In this document: piece by piece, positions 53,378 through 61,379 of the stretch
How positions within the stretch are numbered: position 1 is the stretch's first letter
How the letters are laid out: each line of letters opens with the position of its first letter
From: Roseiarcus sp043784465
Lineage (GTDB): Bacteria > Pseudomonadota > Alphaproteobacteria > Rhizobiales > Beijerinckiaceae
DNA: 64,000 nucleotides
Reading direction: 5' to 3'
NCBI GenBank assembly: GCA_043784465.1
Contig: JAYVYJ010000002.1
Span: 1-64,000 of the forward strand
Notes under the pieces: generated by a model
What the model was told of the DNA's origin: nothing
Database searches by the model: none
What the model saw: the letters and a program-made list of their open reading frames with translations, nothing else
Position numbers and translations under genes: made by a program

Positions 53378-53394
53378 GTGGCATAAGCTTTGCG
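53378..53394 (+). promoter_or_regulatory. sigma-54 (RpoN) -24/-12 promoter upstream of urtA
   Basis: The sequence GTGGCATAAGCTTTGCG keeps TGGCA and TTGC with the fixed spacing of the -24/-12 consensus; GG is at 53380-53381 and GC at 53392-53393. Transcription would begin near 53405, leaving a ~45-nt leader before the urtA ATG at 53449. This fits nitrogen control of urea uptake by NtrC. No NtrC binding site was identified with confidence. Confidence 0.65.
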
Positions 53395-53448
53395 ACCCGG
53401 CGCGACGGGGCAGGCGCGCGTTCGCTTCTGCCCATCGCGGGGTGGAAA

Positions 53449-54741
53449 ATGACATTCACAAGGCGTTTTGTGACGAGCGCGCTGGGCGCGGTCGCGCTCG
53501 GCGCGGCGACTTTGGCGTCGCTCGCGGCTCGGGCTGAGGACACGATCAAGGTCGGCATACTTCATTCGCTGTCGGGCACGATGGCGATCAGCGAGACGAC
53601 GTTGAAGGACGTCATGCTGATGCTGATCGACGAGCAGAACAAGAAGGGCGGCGTACTGGGCAAGAAGCTGGAGCCGGTCGTCGTCGACCCCGCCTCCAAC
53701 TGGCCGCTGTTCGCAGAGAAGGCGAAAGAGCTGATCGCCAAGGACAAGGTCTCGGTGGTGTTCGGTTGCTGGACCTCGGTGTCGCGCAAGTCCGTGCTGC
53801 CCGTGTTCAAGGAGCTGAACTCGATTCTGTTCTACCCCGTCCAATACGAGGGCGAGGAGAGCGAGCGTAACGTATTCTACACCGGCGCCGCGCCCAACCA
53901 GCAGGCGATCCCCGCAGTCGATTATCTGATGAGCGCGGACGGGGGCGCGGTCAAGCGCTGGGTGCTGGAAGGCACCGACTATGTCTATCCGCGCACCACC
54001 AACAAAATTCTCGAAGCCTATCTTAAGGCCAAGGGCGTCGCGCCGGAAGACATTATGGTCAATTACACGCCGTTCGGCTTTTCCGACTGGCAGACCGAAG
54101 TGTCGAAGATCAAGGAATTCGGCTCGGCCGGCAAGAAGACGGCGGTGGTCTCCACCGTCAACGGCGACGCCAACGTGCCGTTCTACAAGGAGCTGGGCAA
54201 CAAGGGCATCAAGGCGACCGACATTCCGGTCGTCGCATTCTCGGTGGGCGAGGAGGAACTGGCCGGTCTGGACACCAAGCCGCTGCTTGGGCATCTGGCG
54301 GCGTGGAACTATTTCGAAAGCATCGACACGCCCGAGAACAAGGCGTTCATCGCCAAGTGGCATGAGTTCACCAAGAACCCCAAGCGCACCACCAACGATC
54401 CCATGGAAGCCCACTACATCGGCTTCAGCATGTGGGTGAAAGCCGTCGAGAAGGCCGGGACTGTCGACCCCGACAAGGTGATCGCGGCGCTGCCGGGCAC
54501 CGAGCAGAAGAACCTGACCGGCGGAACGGCGGTGATGCTGCCCAACCACCACATCGCCAAGCCCGTGTTCATCGGCGAAATTCGCGCCGACGGCATGCTG
54601 GACGTGGTGTGGCAAACCAAGGGCCTGGTTCCCGGCGCGGCGTGGTCGCCGTATCTGGAAGGCTCGAAGGACCTGGTCGCCGACTGGGTCGAACTCAAGT
54701 GCGGCAATTACAACAAAGTCAGCAAAAAGTGCGGCGGCTGA
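53449..54741 (+). CDS. urtA: urea ABC transporter substrate-binding protein UrtA
   Basis: A 430-residue periplasmic protein. The signal sequence has a twin-arginine-like TRRFVTS motif before a hydrophobic core and cleaves near ARAED. The mature protein begins TIKVGILHSLSGTMAISE, and VVFGCWTSVSRKSVLPVF, FYPVQYEGEESERNVFYTGA and TANDPM-like regions are diagnostic for UrtA. It captures urea for the UrtBCDE complex. A sigma-54 site precedes it and a terminator follows, so it is probably expressed at higher level than the rest. Confidence 0.96.
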   Translation: MTFTRRFVTSALGAVALGAATLASLAARAEDTIKVGILHSLSGTMAISETTLKDVMLMLIDEQNKKGGVLGKKLEPVVVDPASNWPLFAEKAKELIAKDKVSVVFGCWTSVSRKSVLPVFKELNSILFYPVQYEGEESERNVFYTGAAPNQQAIPAVDYLMSADGGAVKRWVLEGTDYVYPRTTNKILEAYLKAKGVAPEDIMVNYTPFGFSDWQTEVSKIKEFGSAGKKTAVVSTVNGDANVPFYKELGNKGIKATDIPVVAFSVGEEELAGLDTKPLLGHLAAWNYFESIDTPENKAFIAKWHEFTKNPKRTTNDPMEAHYIGFSMWVKAVEKAGTVDPDKVIAALPGTEQKNLTGGTAVMLPNHHIAKPVFIGEIRADGMLDVVWQTKGLVPGAAWSPYLEGSKDLVADWVELKCGNYNKVSKKCGG

Positions 54742-54755
54742 GGGAGTTGTTTGAG

Positions 54756-54783
54756 ACGGCCGGGCTTCGCCCGGCCGTTTTCC
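54756..54783 (+). terminator. intrinsic terminator between urtA and urtB
   Basis: ACGGCCGGGC (54756-54765) pairs perfectly with GCCCGGCCGT (54769-54778) around a short TTC loop, followed by a TTTT run (54778-54781). It lies 15 nt after the urtA stop and likely attenuates transcription into urtBCDE. Confidence 0.8.
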
Positions 54784-54885
54784 GTGTTTGCCAAGCGCTG
54801 GCGGCGCTATGCGGCGCTGAGGGGTAGAGATGCGCCAACAATCAGAAGGCTTGCGTCCTCGTTACCGCCGATGCCGCGCCCCTTT

Positions 54886-55019
54886 CGTCATGGCCGGGCA
54901 TGTCCCGGCCATCCACGCCGGAGCGCGTAGCCTTCGTTTGCAAAACGGGGATGGGCTTTCATTTAGGCGTCGCTGGTTGCGCGACCGCGTGGATGGCCGG
55001 GACAAGCCCGGCCATGACG
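54886..55019. repeat. long inverted repeat (REP-type palindromic element) at the urtB 5' end
   Basis: A 32-bp arm at 54886-54917 and its reverse complement at 54988-55019 match at 31 of 32 positions, separated by 70 bp. Each arm itself contains the palindrome GGCCGGG(5 nt)CCCGGCC. Translated in frame it gives the familiar PGHDG/MAGHVPAI peptides of dispersed repeats in alphaproteobacteria. It ends 11 bp before the likely urtB start. Confidence 0.8.
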
Positions 55020-55030
55020 GCGGCGCGCGC

Positions 55031-56614
55031 TTGTTCAAGGCGCTCGCCATTGCGTGGGCGTTCTTCTTCGCTTGCCTGACCCCGGCCTTCGCCGACCCGC
55101 TCGCCGACGCGCTCGCTAAATTCGCCGCCGACTCGTTCTCCCAAACCGAACAGGCGATCACCGGAATCGTCGCCGCCGCGCCCCCAAACGGGACCGACAT
55201 TCTCGACGCGCTCGCGGACGGGCGCCTGTTCGCCGACCCCGACTCGAAGCAAGTCATCTACAAGAACGCCGCCGGCGACGCCTACGACGCCAGGACTGGG
55301 CAGAAGGCTCAAAGCGGCGACAGCTTCAAGAAAGTGCGCCTCAACAACGGCGTCAGGCGCTCGATTGAAGCGGCGATGGGCGCGCTGCGCGTCGGCTCGC
55401 CCGATCCTCAGCGCCGTATTCAAGCGGCGGCGGATGTATTCGCCAATCCTGCGCCCACCTTGCTCGGCCCGGTTGATACCCAGCTGGCCAAGGAGAACGA
55501 CGCTACGGCGATGACGGCGCTGGAGCAGGCGCGCGCCGCCATCGTCGCCAAGATCCCGGACGCCAAGCCCGAGGACGTGACCCGCGCCATCGCGGCGCTG
55601 GCGGCGCGCGGCGACAAGGCGGCGCAGAATTATGTCAACGAAATCGCCGCCGCGCACGACGATCCCGCCGTGAAGAAGGCGGCGGACACGGCGCGCGCGG
55701 ACATCGACCGTTCGTTGATGTTGTGGAGCCTCGCGCAGAACGGCTGGTACGGGCTCTCCGCCGCCTCCGTGCTGCTGCTCGCCGCCATCGGGCTCGCCAT
55801 CACTTTTGGCGTGATGGGCGTCATCAACATGGCGCACGGCGAAATGGTGATGCTCGGGGCCTACGCGACCTATGGCGTTCAGCAGGCGCTGCCCGCCTCC
55901 TGGGCGAACGCCTCCATCGTCATCGCGCTGCCGCTGGCGTTTCTGGTCGCCGCGCTGGCGGGCGTGGCGATCGAGCGGTTCGTCGTGCGCTATCTCTACT
56001 CGCGCCCGCTCGATACGCTGCTCGCCACCTGGGGCGTTTCGCTGATCTTCCAGCAGGCGGTGCGCACGCTGTTTGGCGCGAGCAACCGGCAGGTCTATTC
56101 GCCTCCGTTCCTCTCGGGCTCGCACCATTTCGGGGGGCTGGAGATCACCAACAACCGGCTTTGCATCATCGTGCTTGCGGTGATGGTGTTCGCAGCACTT
56201 TTGTTTGTGCTGCGCGCGACCTCGTTCGGCTTGCAGATGCGCGCGGTGACGCAGAACCGGCGCATGGCTTCCGCTATGGGCATCTCGACGCAGCGCGTGG
56301 ATATGCTGGCGTTCGCGCTGGGCTCGGGCGTCGCAGGCGTGGCGGGCGTTGCGCTGAGCCAGATCGACAACGTGTCGCCCAATCTCGGACAGGGCTACAT
56401 CATCGACAGTTTCATGGTGGTGGTGTTCGGCGGCGTCGGCAATCTGTGGGGCACGGCTCTGGGCGCGGCGATTCTGGGCCTCGCCAACAAGGTGATGGAG
56501 CCGACCATAGGCGCGGTGCAGGGGCAGATCGTCTTGTTGGTGTTGATCATATTGTTCATACAGCGGCGGCCGCGCGGCCTGTTCGCGCAAAAGGGCCGGG
56601 CGGTGGAGGCATGA
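55031..56614 (+). CDS. urtB: urea ABC transporter permease UrtB
   Basis: A ~527-residue protein. A signal-like N-terminus (ALAIAWAFFFACLTPAFAD) leads to the UrtB-specific periplasmic region (~25-230, with DPDSKQVIYKNAAGDAYDA) and then about eight TM helices of the LivH type (MGVINMAHGEMVMLGAYATY, GVAGVALSQIDNVSPNLGQ, SFMVVVFGGVGNLWGT). TTG 55031 is the best start I see because upstream in-frame codons lie inside the palindromic repeat; it lacks a clear ribosome binding site. Frames continue open back to 54830. The end overlaps urtC by 4 nt. Confidence 0.9.
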   Translation: MFKALAIAWAFFFACLTPAFADPLADALAKFAADSFSQTEQAITGIVAAAPPNGTDILDALADGRLFADPDSKQVIYKNAAGDAYDARTGQKAQSGDSFKKVRLNNGVRRSIEAAMGALRVGSPDPQRRIQAAADVFANPAPTLLGPVDTQLAKENDATAMTALEQARAAIVAKIPDAKPEDVTRAIAALAARGDKAAQNYVNEIAAAHDDPAVKKAADTARADIDRSLMLWSLAQNGWYGLSAASVLLLAAIGLAITFGVMGVINMAHGEMVMLGAYATYGVQQALPASWANASIVIALPLAFLVAALAGVAIERFVVRYLYSRPLDTLLATWGVSLIFQQAVRTLFGASNRQVYSPPFLSGSHHFGGLEITNNRLCIIVLAVMVFAALLFVLRATSFGLQMRAVTQNRRMASAMGISTQRVDMLAFALGSGVAGVAGVALSQIDNVSPNLGQGYIIDSFMVVVFGGVGNLWGTALGAAILGLANKVMEPTIGAVQGQIVLLVLIILFIQRRPRGLFAQKGRAVEA

Positions 56615-57720
56615 GCCGCGCGCTCGACATCGCCGGGGCGATCTTCGTCGTCCTGATCGCGCTCGCCGCCATGCTCGTGCCCTATGGCGCGCTGTCGACG
56701 CCGGAAACCTCCGCGTTTCATCTGCCCTCCTATCTGATGCAGTTGTTCGGCAAATATCTGTGCTACGCGATCCTCGCGCTGGCGCTCGATCTGGTGTGGG
56801 GCTATTGCGGTATTCTCTCGCTTGGCCACGGCGCGTTTTTCGCGCTTGGCGGTTACGCGATGGGCATGTATTTGATGCGCCAGATCGGCACGCGCGGCGT
56901 CTACGCCAACCCGATCCTGCCCGACTTCATGGTGTTCCTGAACTGGCACGAGCTGCCTTTGGCCTGGTGGGGGTTCAACTCGTTCGCCTATGCGTTGTTG
57001 ATGATCTTCCTCGTGCCCGGCCTGCTGGCGCTGGCGTTCGGCTGGTTCGCGTTCCGCTCGCGCGTGACCGGCGTTTATTTGTCCATTATCACGCAGGCGA
57101 TGACGTTCGCGCTCTACAAGGAGTTCTTTCGTAACGATTTCGGCTTTGGCGGCAACAACGGACTCACCGATTTTAAGGACATCCTCGGCTTCCCGCTGCA
57201 ATCGGACGCGACCAAAGCGGCGCTATTCTCGATATCCGCCGTGGCGCTGATTCTGTGTTATCTCATCGCGCGCGCCATCGTCGGCTCCAAATATGGCAAG
57301 GCGCTGGTCGCTGTGCGCGACGCGGAGAGCCGCATGCGGTTCCTGGGCTATCGGGTCGCCAACATCAAACTGTTCGCCTTTGTCGTCTCGGCGGTGATGG
57401 CGGCCATCGGCGGCGCTCTTTATGTGCCGCAGGTCGGAATCATCAACCCCAGCGAATTCGCGCCGGGCAATTCGATCGAAGCGGCGATCTGGGTGGCGGT
57501 CGGCGGGCGCGGCACGCTGGTGGGCGCGGCGATGGGCGGCATTCTGGTGAACTTCGCCAAGACCTATTTCACCGGGGCGGTGCCGGAATATTGGTTGTTC
57601 GCGCTGGGCCTGTTGTTCGTCGTCGTCACGCTGTTCCTGCCCACTGGCCTGCTGGGGCTGCTCAGCAAGATCAGAGCGCGGCGCACGCCACGGCAAGTGG
57701 CCACGGGGGCGGCGACGTGA
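56611..57720 (+). CDS. urtC: urea ABC transporter permease UrtC
   Basis: A 369-residue LivM-type permease with about ten membrane helices. YCGILSLGHGAFFALGGYAMG, the UrtC-type insertion after MYLMRQIG, FGFGGNNGLTDFKDILGF and SAVMAAIGGALYVPQVGIINP identify it. ATG 56611 overlaps the urtB stop and its stop overlaps the urtD GTG. It forms the membrane channel with UrtB. Confidence 0.95.
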   Translation: MSRALDIAGAIFVVLIALAAMLVPYGALSTPETSAFHLPSYLMQLFGKYLCYAILALALDLVWGYCGILSLGHGAFFALGGYAMGMYLMRQIGTRGVYANPILPDFMVFLNWHELPLAWWGFNSFAYALLMIFLVPGLLALAFGWFAFRSRVTGVYLSIITQAMTFALYKEFFRNDFGFGGNNGLTDFKDILGFPLQSDATKAALFSISAVALILCYLIARAIVGSKYGKALVAVRDAESRMRFLGYRVANIKLFAFVVSAVMAAIGGALYVPQVGIINPSEFAPGNSIEAAIWVAVGGRGTLVGAAMGGILVNFAKTYFTGAVPEYWLFALGLLFVVVTLFLPTGLLGLLSKIRARRTPRQVATGAAT

Positions 57721-58472
57721 GCGACGAGAAGCTGACGTCGTCGCTGCTCTATCTGGACGACGTCAAGGTGACGTTCGACGGTTATCGGGCGCTACGGGGC
57801 CTTTCGCTGGTGCTGGCGCCGGGGGAAATGCGCGCGATCATCGGCCCCAACGGCGCGGGCAAGACCACGATGATGGACGTCATCACGGGAAAGACGCGGC
57901 CTGACGAAGGGACGGTCTATTTCGAGGGTCGCCACGACCTGACGAAGCTCGACGAGGCCGACATCGCGACGCTCGGCATCGGGCGGAAATTCCAGAAGCC
58001 CACGGTGTTCGAGAACCACACGGTCTACGACAATCTGCTGCTCGCAACCAAGGCGCCGCGCACGGTATGGGCGACGCTGGGCGCGCGGCGCGACCAGAAG
58101 TTCGCGACCATTATCGACGGGATTCTGGAGCGGATCCGGCTGGGCGACATGCGGGGACGACCGGCGGGGGCGCTGTCGCATGGGCAGAAGCAATGGCTGG
58201 AGATCGGCATGTTGCTGGCGCAGGACCCCAAGCTGCTGCTGGTCGACGAGCCGGTCGCCGGCATGACCGATTCCGAGACGTTCGAGACTTCAGCCATGCT
58301 GAAGCAGATCGCGCGCGAACATTCCGTCGTCGTGGTCGAGCACGACATGCATTTCGTGCGCGATCTCGGCGTCAAAGTGACGGTGCTGCATGAAGGCGCG
58401 GTGCTGGCGGAAGGGTCGCTCGATCAGGTCAGCGCGGACGAGCGCGTCGTCGAAGTCTATCTCGGGCGCTGA
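57717..58472 (+). CDS. urtD: urea ABC transporter ATP-binding protein UrtD
   Basis: A 251-residue LivG-type ATPase. Walker A is GPNGAGKTT, Q-loop in IGRKFQKPTVFE, signature ALSHGQKQWLEIG (the SHGQ variant typical of UrtD), Walker B LLLVDEPVAGMTD and H-loop VVEHDMHFV. The start is GTG 57717, overlapping the urtC stop. It energises urea import with UrtE. Confidence 0.95.
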   Translation: MSDEKLTSSLLYLDDVKVTFDGYRALRGLSLVLAPGEMRAIIGPNGAGKTTMMDVITGKTRPDEGTVYFEGRHDLTKLDEADIATLGIGRKFQKPTVFENHTVYDNLLLATKAPRTVWATLGARRDQKFATIIDGILERIRLGDMRGRPAGALSHGQKQWLEIGMLLAQDPKLLLVDEPVAGMTDSETFETSAMLKQIAREHSVVVVEHDMHFVRDLGVKVTVLHEGAVLAEGSLDQVSADERVVEVYLGR

Positions 58473-58476
58473 GAAA

Positions 58477-59172
58477 ATGCTGAAGGTCGAGAACGTCAAT
58501 CTGTTCTACGGCGCCGCGCAGGCCTTGCGCGGCGTTTCGCTCACAGCCGAGATCGGCAAGGTGACGTGCGTGCTGGGGCGCAACGGCGTCGGCAAGACTT
58601 CGCTGATGCGGGCGATTGTCGGCCATCACCCGATCCGCTCGGGGCGCATCGAGTGGCAGGGGGAGGACCTCAAGCCGCTGCCCTCCTACATGCGCGCGCG
58701 CAGGGGCCTGGCCTATGTGCCGCAGGGCCGCGAAATCTTTCCGCTGCTGACGGTGCGGGAGAACCTCCAGTCGGGTCTGGTCACGCAATCGCGCGACGCG
58801 CGCGTGATCGATCCGGAAATGTTCACCCTGTTCCCTATCCTGTCCGAGATGCTGGGCCGGCGCGGCGGCGATCTGTCGGGCGGACAGCAGCAGCAGCTCG
58901 CCATCGCTCGCGCGCTGCTGACCAAGCCCAAGCTGTTGATTCTCGACGAGCCGACCGAGGGCATCCAGCCCTCGATCATCCGCGACATCGGCCGCGCTAT
59001 CGAATATCTACGCCAGCGCGGCGGGCTCGCCATCCTACTGGTCGAGCAATATTTCGAATGGGCGCGGGATCTGGCCGACGATTACGCGGTTCTGGACCGG
59101 GGGGTCGTCGTGCTGGCGGGCGCGCGCAAGGACATGGACGAGGCGCAGGTGCGCAAGCGCATCGCGGTTTGA
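58477..59172 (+). CDS. urtE: urea ABC transporter ATP-binding protein UrtE
   Basis: A 231-residue LivF-type ATPase. Walker A GRNGVGKTS, RRGLAYVPQGREIFPLLTV, signature DLSGGQQQQLAIARAL, Walker B LLILDEPTEGIQPSII and LVEQYFEWA identify UrtE. ATG 58477 follows the urtD stop by 4 nt. It is the last urt gene; urease genes are not in the window. Confidence 0.95.
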   Translation: MLKVENVNLFYGAAQALRGVSLTAEIGKVTCVLGRNGVGKTSLMRAIVGHHPIRSGRIEWQGEDLKPLPSYMRARRGLAYVPQGREIFPLLTVRENLQSGLVTQSRDARVIDPEMFTLFPILSEMLGRRGGDLSGGQQQQLAIARALLTKPKLLILDEPTEGIQPSIIRDIGRAIEYLRQRGGLAILLVEQYFEWARDLADDYAVLDRGVVVLAGARKDMDEAQVRKRIAV

Positions 59173-59218
59173 AGCGCCGTAAGTTCCGCGCAAGACCTCG
59201 TCCGCAGGTTGGCGAACC

Positions 59219-60232
59219 ATGCCGCACCTTGTCAACAGCGTCGCCGATCTCATCGCCGAGCGCGACCGCGAAAGCCTTGAAGTCACGCTCGCGCGCGTGA
59301 CTTTCGAGCTTTCCGGGGCGCTGGGACTGTCGTTCTGGCGCGCGTTCGAGCGTTCCGACGGGGTCTGGTTGCGCCGGCGCGTCGCGATGCCGGAGGGCGC
59401 GGAAGCCTTTGAGCCTGTGGAGGCCGACCTGCCTCTCGCCTCCGCTTCCGCTCCGTTGCGCGAGGCCTACGCGGAGCGCAACGCCGCGGCGGCGGTCAAC
59501 GGGGCTACGGGGCGGCGCATTTATGTGCTGCCCGTGCTGGGCGGAGAGGGGCCGCTTGGCCTCATCGAGATTGAGGCCGAAGGGGAAATCGACGGCGAGC
59601 GGCTCGCCGGGCTTTCGGGCATGTTGCGCATCTATCGAAGCCATCTTGCCGCGCTCGACTATGGCGACACCGACGAACTGACGGGCCTCTCCAACCGCCG
59701 CACGTTCGACGAGCAGTTGCGCCGCTTCGCCGCCGTCGAGGCGGGCGGCGGCGCCCGGCGCGGGGGCGACCCTACCCACGTCGGCGCCCATATCGGCGTA
59801 GCCGACATCGATTTTTTCAAGCGCATCAACGACAAATTCGGCCATCCCTATGGCGACGAGGTGCTGGTGCTGTTTTCCAACCTCATGCGCAGGGCATTTC
59901 GGGAGAACGACAAGCTGTTCCGCTTTGGCGGCGAGGAATTCGTAATCATGATGCCCAATTGCGGCGTGGACGACGCGCTGCACGCGTTCGAGCGGTTTCG
60001 CACGGCTGTGGAGGCGTTTGCGTTCCCGCAAGTCGGGCGGGTTACGGTCAGCGTCGGCGTGGCGTCCTTATGCCCGCATGACACCGGCTCGTCCGCCTTC
60101 GGACGCGCCGATCAGGCGCTCTACGTCGCCAAGCGCGAGGGCCGAAACCGAGTTGTGCGCTATGAGGCCATCCTGCCGTCCGGGGGAGAGGGCGCTGCGG
60201 CGACGGCGGAGAGGGAAGTCGAGTTGTTCTGA
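59219..60232 (+). CDS. diguanylate cyclase (GGDEF domain)
   Basis: A 337-residue cytoplasmic protein. Residues ~1-150 look like a GAF-like sensory domain. The GGDEF domain (~155-320) starts DELTGLSNRRTFDEQL, with VADIDFFKRINDKFGHPYGD, an intact RFGGEEF active site and the RxxD inhibitory site (REND) five residues before it. It should make c-di-GMP with product inhibition. It is 46 nt after urtE; a functional link to urea transport is not established. Confidence 0.9.
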   Translation: MPHLVNSVADLIAERDRESLEVTLARVTFELSGALGLSFWRAFERSDGVWLRRRVAMPEGAEAFEPVEADLPLASASAPLREAYAERNAAAAVNGATGRRIYVLPVLGGEGPLGLIEIEAEGEIDGERLAGLSGMLRIYRSHLAALDYGDTDELTGLSNRRTFDEQLRRFAAVEAGGGARRGGDPTHVGAHIGVADIDFFKRINDKFGHPYGDEVLVLFSNLMRRAFRENDKLFRFGGEEFVIMMPNCGVDDALHAFERFRTAVEAFAFPQVGRVTVSVGVASLCPHDTGSSAFGRADQALYVAKREGRNRVVRYEAILPSGGEGAAATAEREVELF

Positions 60233-60339
60233 AACGCCTCGCTCGAAGTTTCGTCTCACTTGCGGGCATTCGAGCCTTGCCAAGGCCGCCTGCGGCCTCA
60301 ACATAGGCGGGCGCGCCAAAGGGGCGCGAGAGCGAGGGC

Positions 60340-61287
60340 ATGGGCACGTTCCGCCATCTCATGGAGGCGCTCGACGCCGAAGGCGCCGCTGCGCTGGTCA
60401 CGCTGGTGGGCGTCAGCGGCTCCAGTCCGCGCGAACCCGGCGCGCGCCTCGTCGTGCGGCCCTCGGGCGCGTTTCGCGGCACCATCGGCGGCGGACGGCT
60501 TGAATACGAGGCGATCGAGGAAGCGCGCCGGGCCATGGGCAAGGGGCGCGGCGCCGCCTTGCGCCATCGCGCCTTGCTGGGGCCCGACTATGGCCAATGC
60601 TGCGGGGGCCGGGTCGACTGGCTCGTGGAGACGTTCGACGGGCGCGACCTCGCGCCTTTGGCGGCGTTGTCCGCACGGGAGGCGGAGGCGCCCTTCGCCA
60701 CGCTCGCGCGGCTCGACGGCGAGGGCCGCTATTTACGAAAGACCTGCGACGCCGTGGCGGCGGCGAACTCGGCGGCGCTTTCTCCCGACGGCGAGGTGCT
60801 GCGCGAGGCGTTCGGCGAAGCTGCGACGCCGGTATGGGTATTCGGGGCTGGCCACGTCGGGCGGGCGCTCGCGCTGGCGCTGGCCCCGCTGCCTTTCGCG
60901 CTGCGGTGGATCGATTCGCGCGCCGACGCGTTCCCAAATTATGCCCCCGCGAACGCGATGCGCGTTCACGCCGTCGATCCCGTCGCGGAAATGGTGGCGG
61001 CGCCGGAGGCGGCGCTCGTTTTGATTATGACCCATTCGCACGCGCTCGACTTCGACCTGACGCTGGCGGCGCTCTCGACGCGCGGGCGCCCGTATGTCGG
61101 GCTTATCGGCTCGCAGACCAAGCGCGCGCGATTCGTCTCGCGGCTGCGGGCGGCTGGGCTTGATGAAGCCGCGTTGGCGCCGTTCGTCTGCCCCATCGGC
61201 GTGGCGGGGGTGGAAGGCAAGGCGCCGGCGGTGATCGCGGCGGCGACCGCGGCGCAATTGCTGATGCGGCGGCCAGGCGCGTCCTGA
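60340..61287 (+). CDS. xdhC: XdhC-family molybdopterin insertion/maturation protein
   Basis: A 315-residue protein. The N-terminal XdhC_CoxI region has VGVSGSSPREPGARLVV, GTIGGGRLEYEAIEEA and YGQCCGGRVDWLVE; the C-terminal XdhC_C Rossmann domain has VWVFGAGHVGRALALAL, MTHSHALDFDLTLAAL and CPIGVAGVEGKAPAVI. XdhC adds the sulfido ligand and inserts Moco into xanthine dehydrogenase. The structural genes xdhAB are not immediately upstream. It may serve the purine pathway seen at 6-8 kb. Confidence 0.9.
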   Translation: MGTFRHLMEALDAEGAAALVTLVGVSGSSPREPGARLVVRPSGAFRGTIGGGRLEYEAIEEARRAMGKGRGAALRHRALLGPDYGQCCGGRVDWLVETFDGRDLAPLAALSAREAEAPFATLARLDGEGRYLRKTCDAVAAANSAALSPDGEVLREAFGEAATPVWVFGAGHVGRALALALAPLPFALRWIDSRADAFPNYAPANAMRVHAVDPVAEMVAAPEAALVLIMTHSHALDFDLTLAALSTRGRPYVGLIGSQTKRARFVSRLRAAGLDEAALAPFVCPIGVAGVEGKAPAVIAAATAAQLLMRRPGAS

Positions 61288-61308
61288 AAAGGGGGCGTGA
61301 CGGGAGCG

Positions 61309-61346
61309 ACCCCCACCCTGACCCTCCTCCGTAAAGGGGGAGGGAA
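61309..61346. repeat. C/G-rich palindromic extragenic repeat
   Basis: CCCCACCCTGACCCTCCTCC then GTAAA then GGGGGAGGG form a hairpin of about 8 bp between the convergent xdhC and flavoprotein genes. The sequence type (CCCT-rich / GTAAA / GGGGGAGGG) is a very common dispersed extragenic element in proteobacteria. It may also act as a terminator for either gene. Confidence 0.55.
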
Positions 61347-61379
61347 TATCCGCGCGGTGGGGCTCGACGGGCCGAGGTC

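Noticed and set aside
54830..55030. 67-codon N-terminal extension of urtB
   Set aside because: It consists largely of the translated palindromic repeat (PGHDG-type peptides), which is not part of UrtB.
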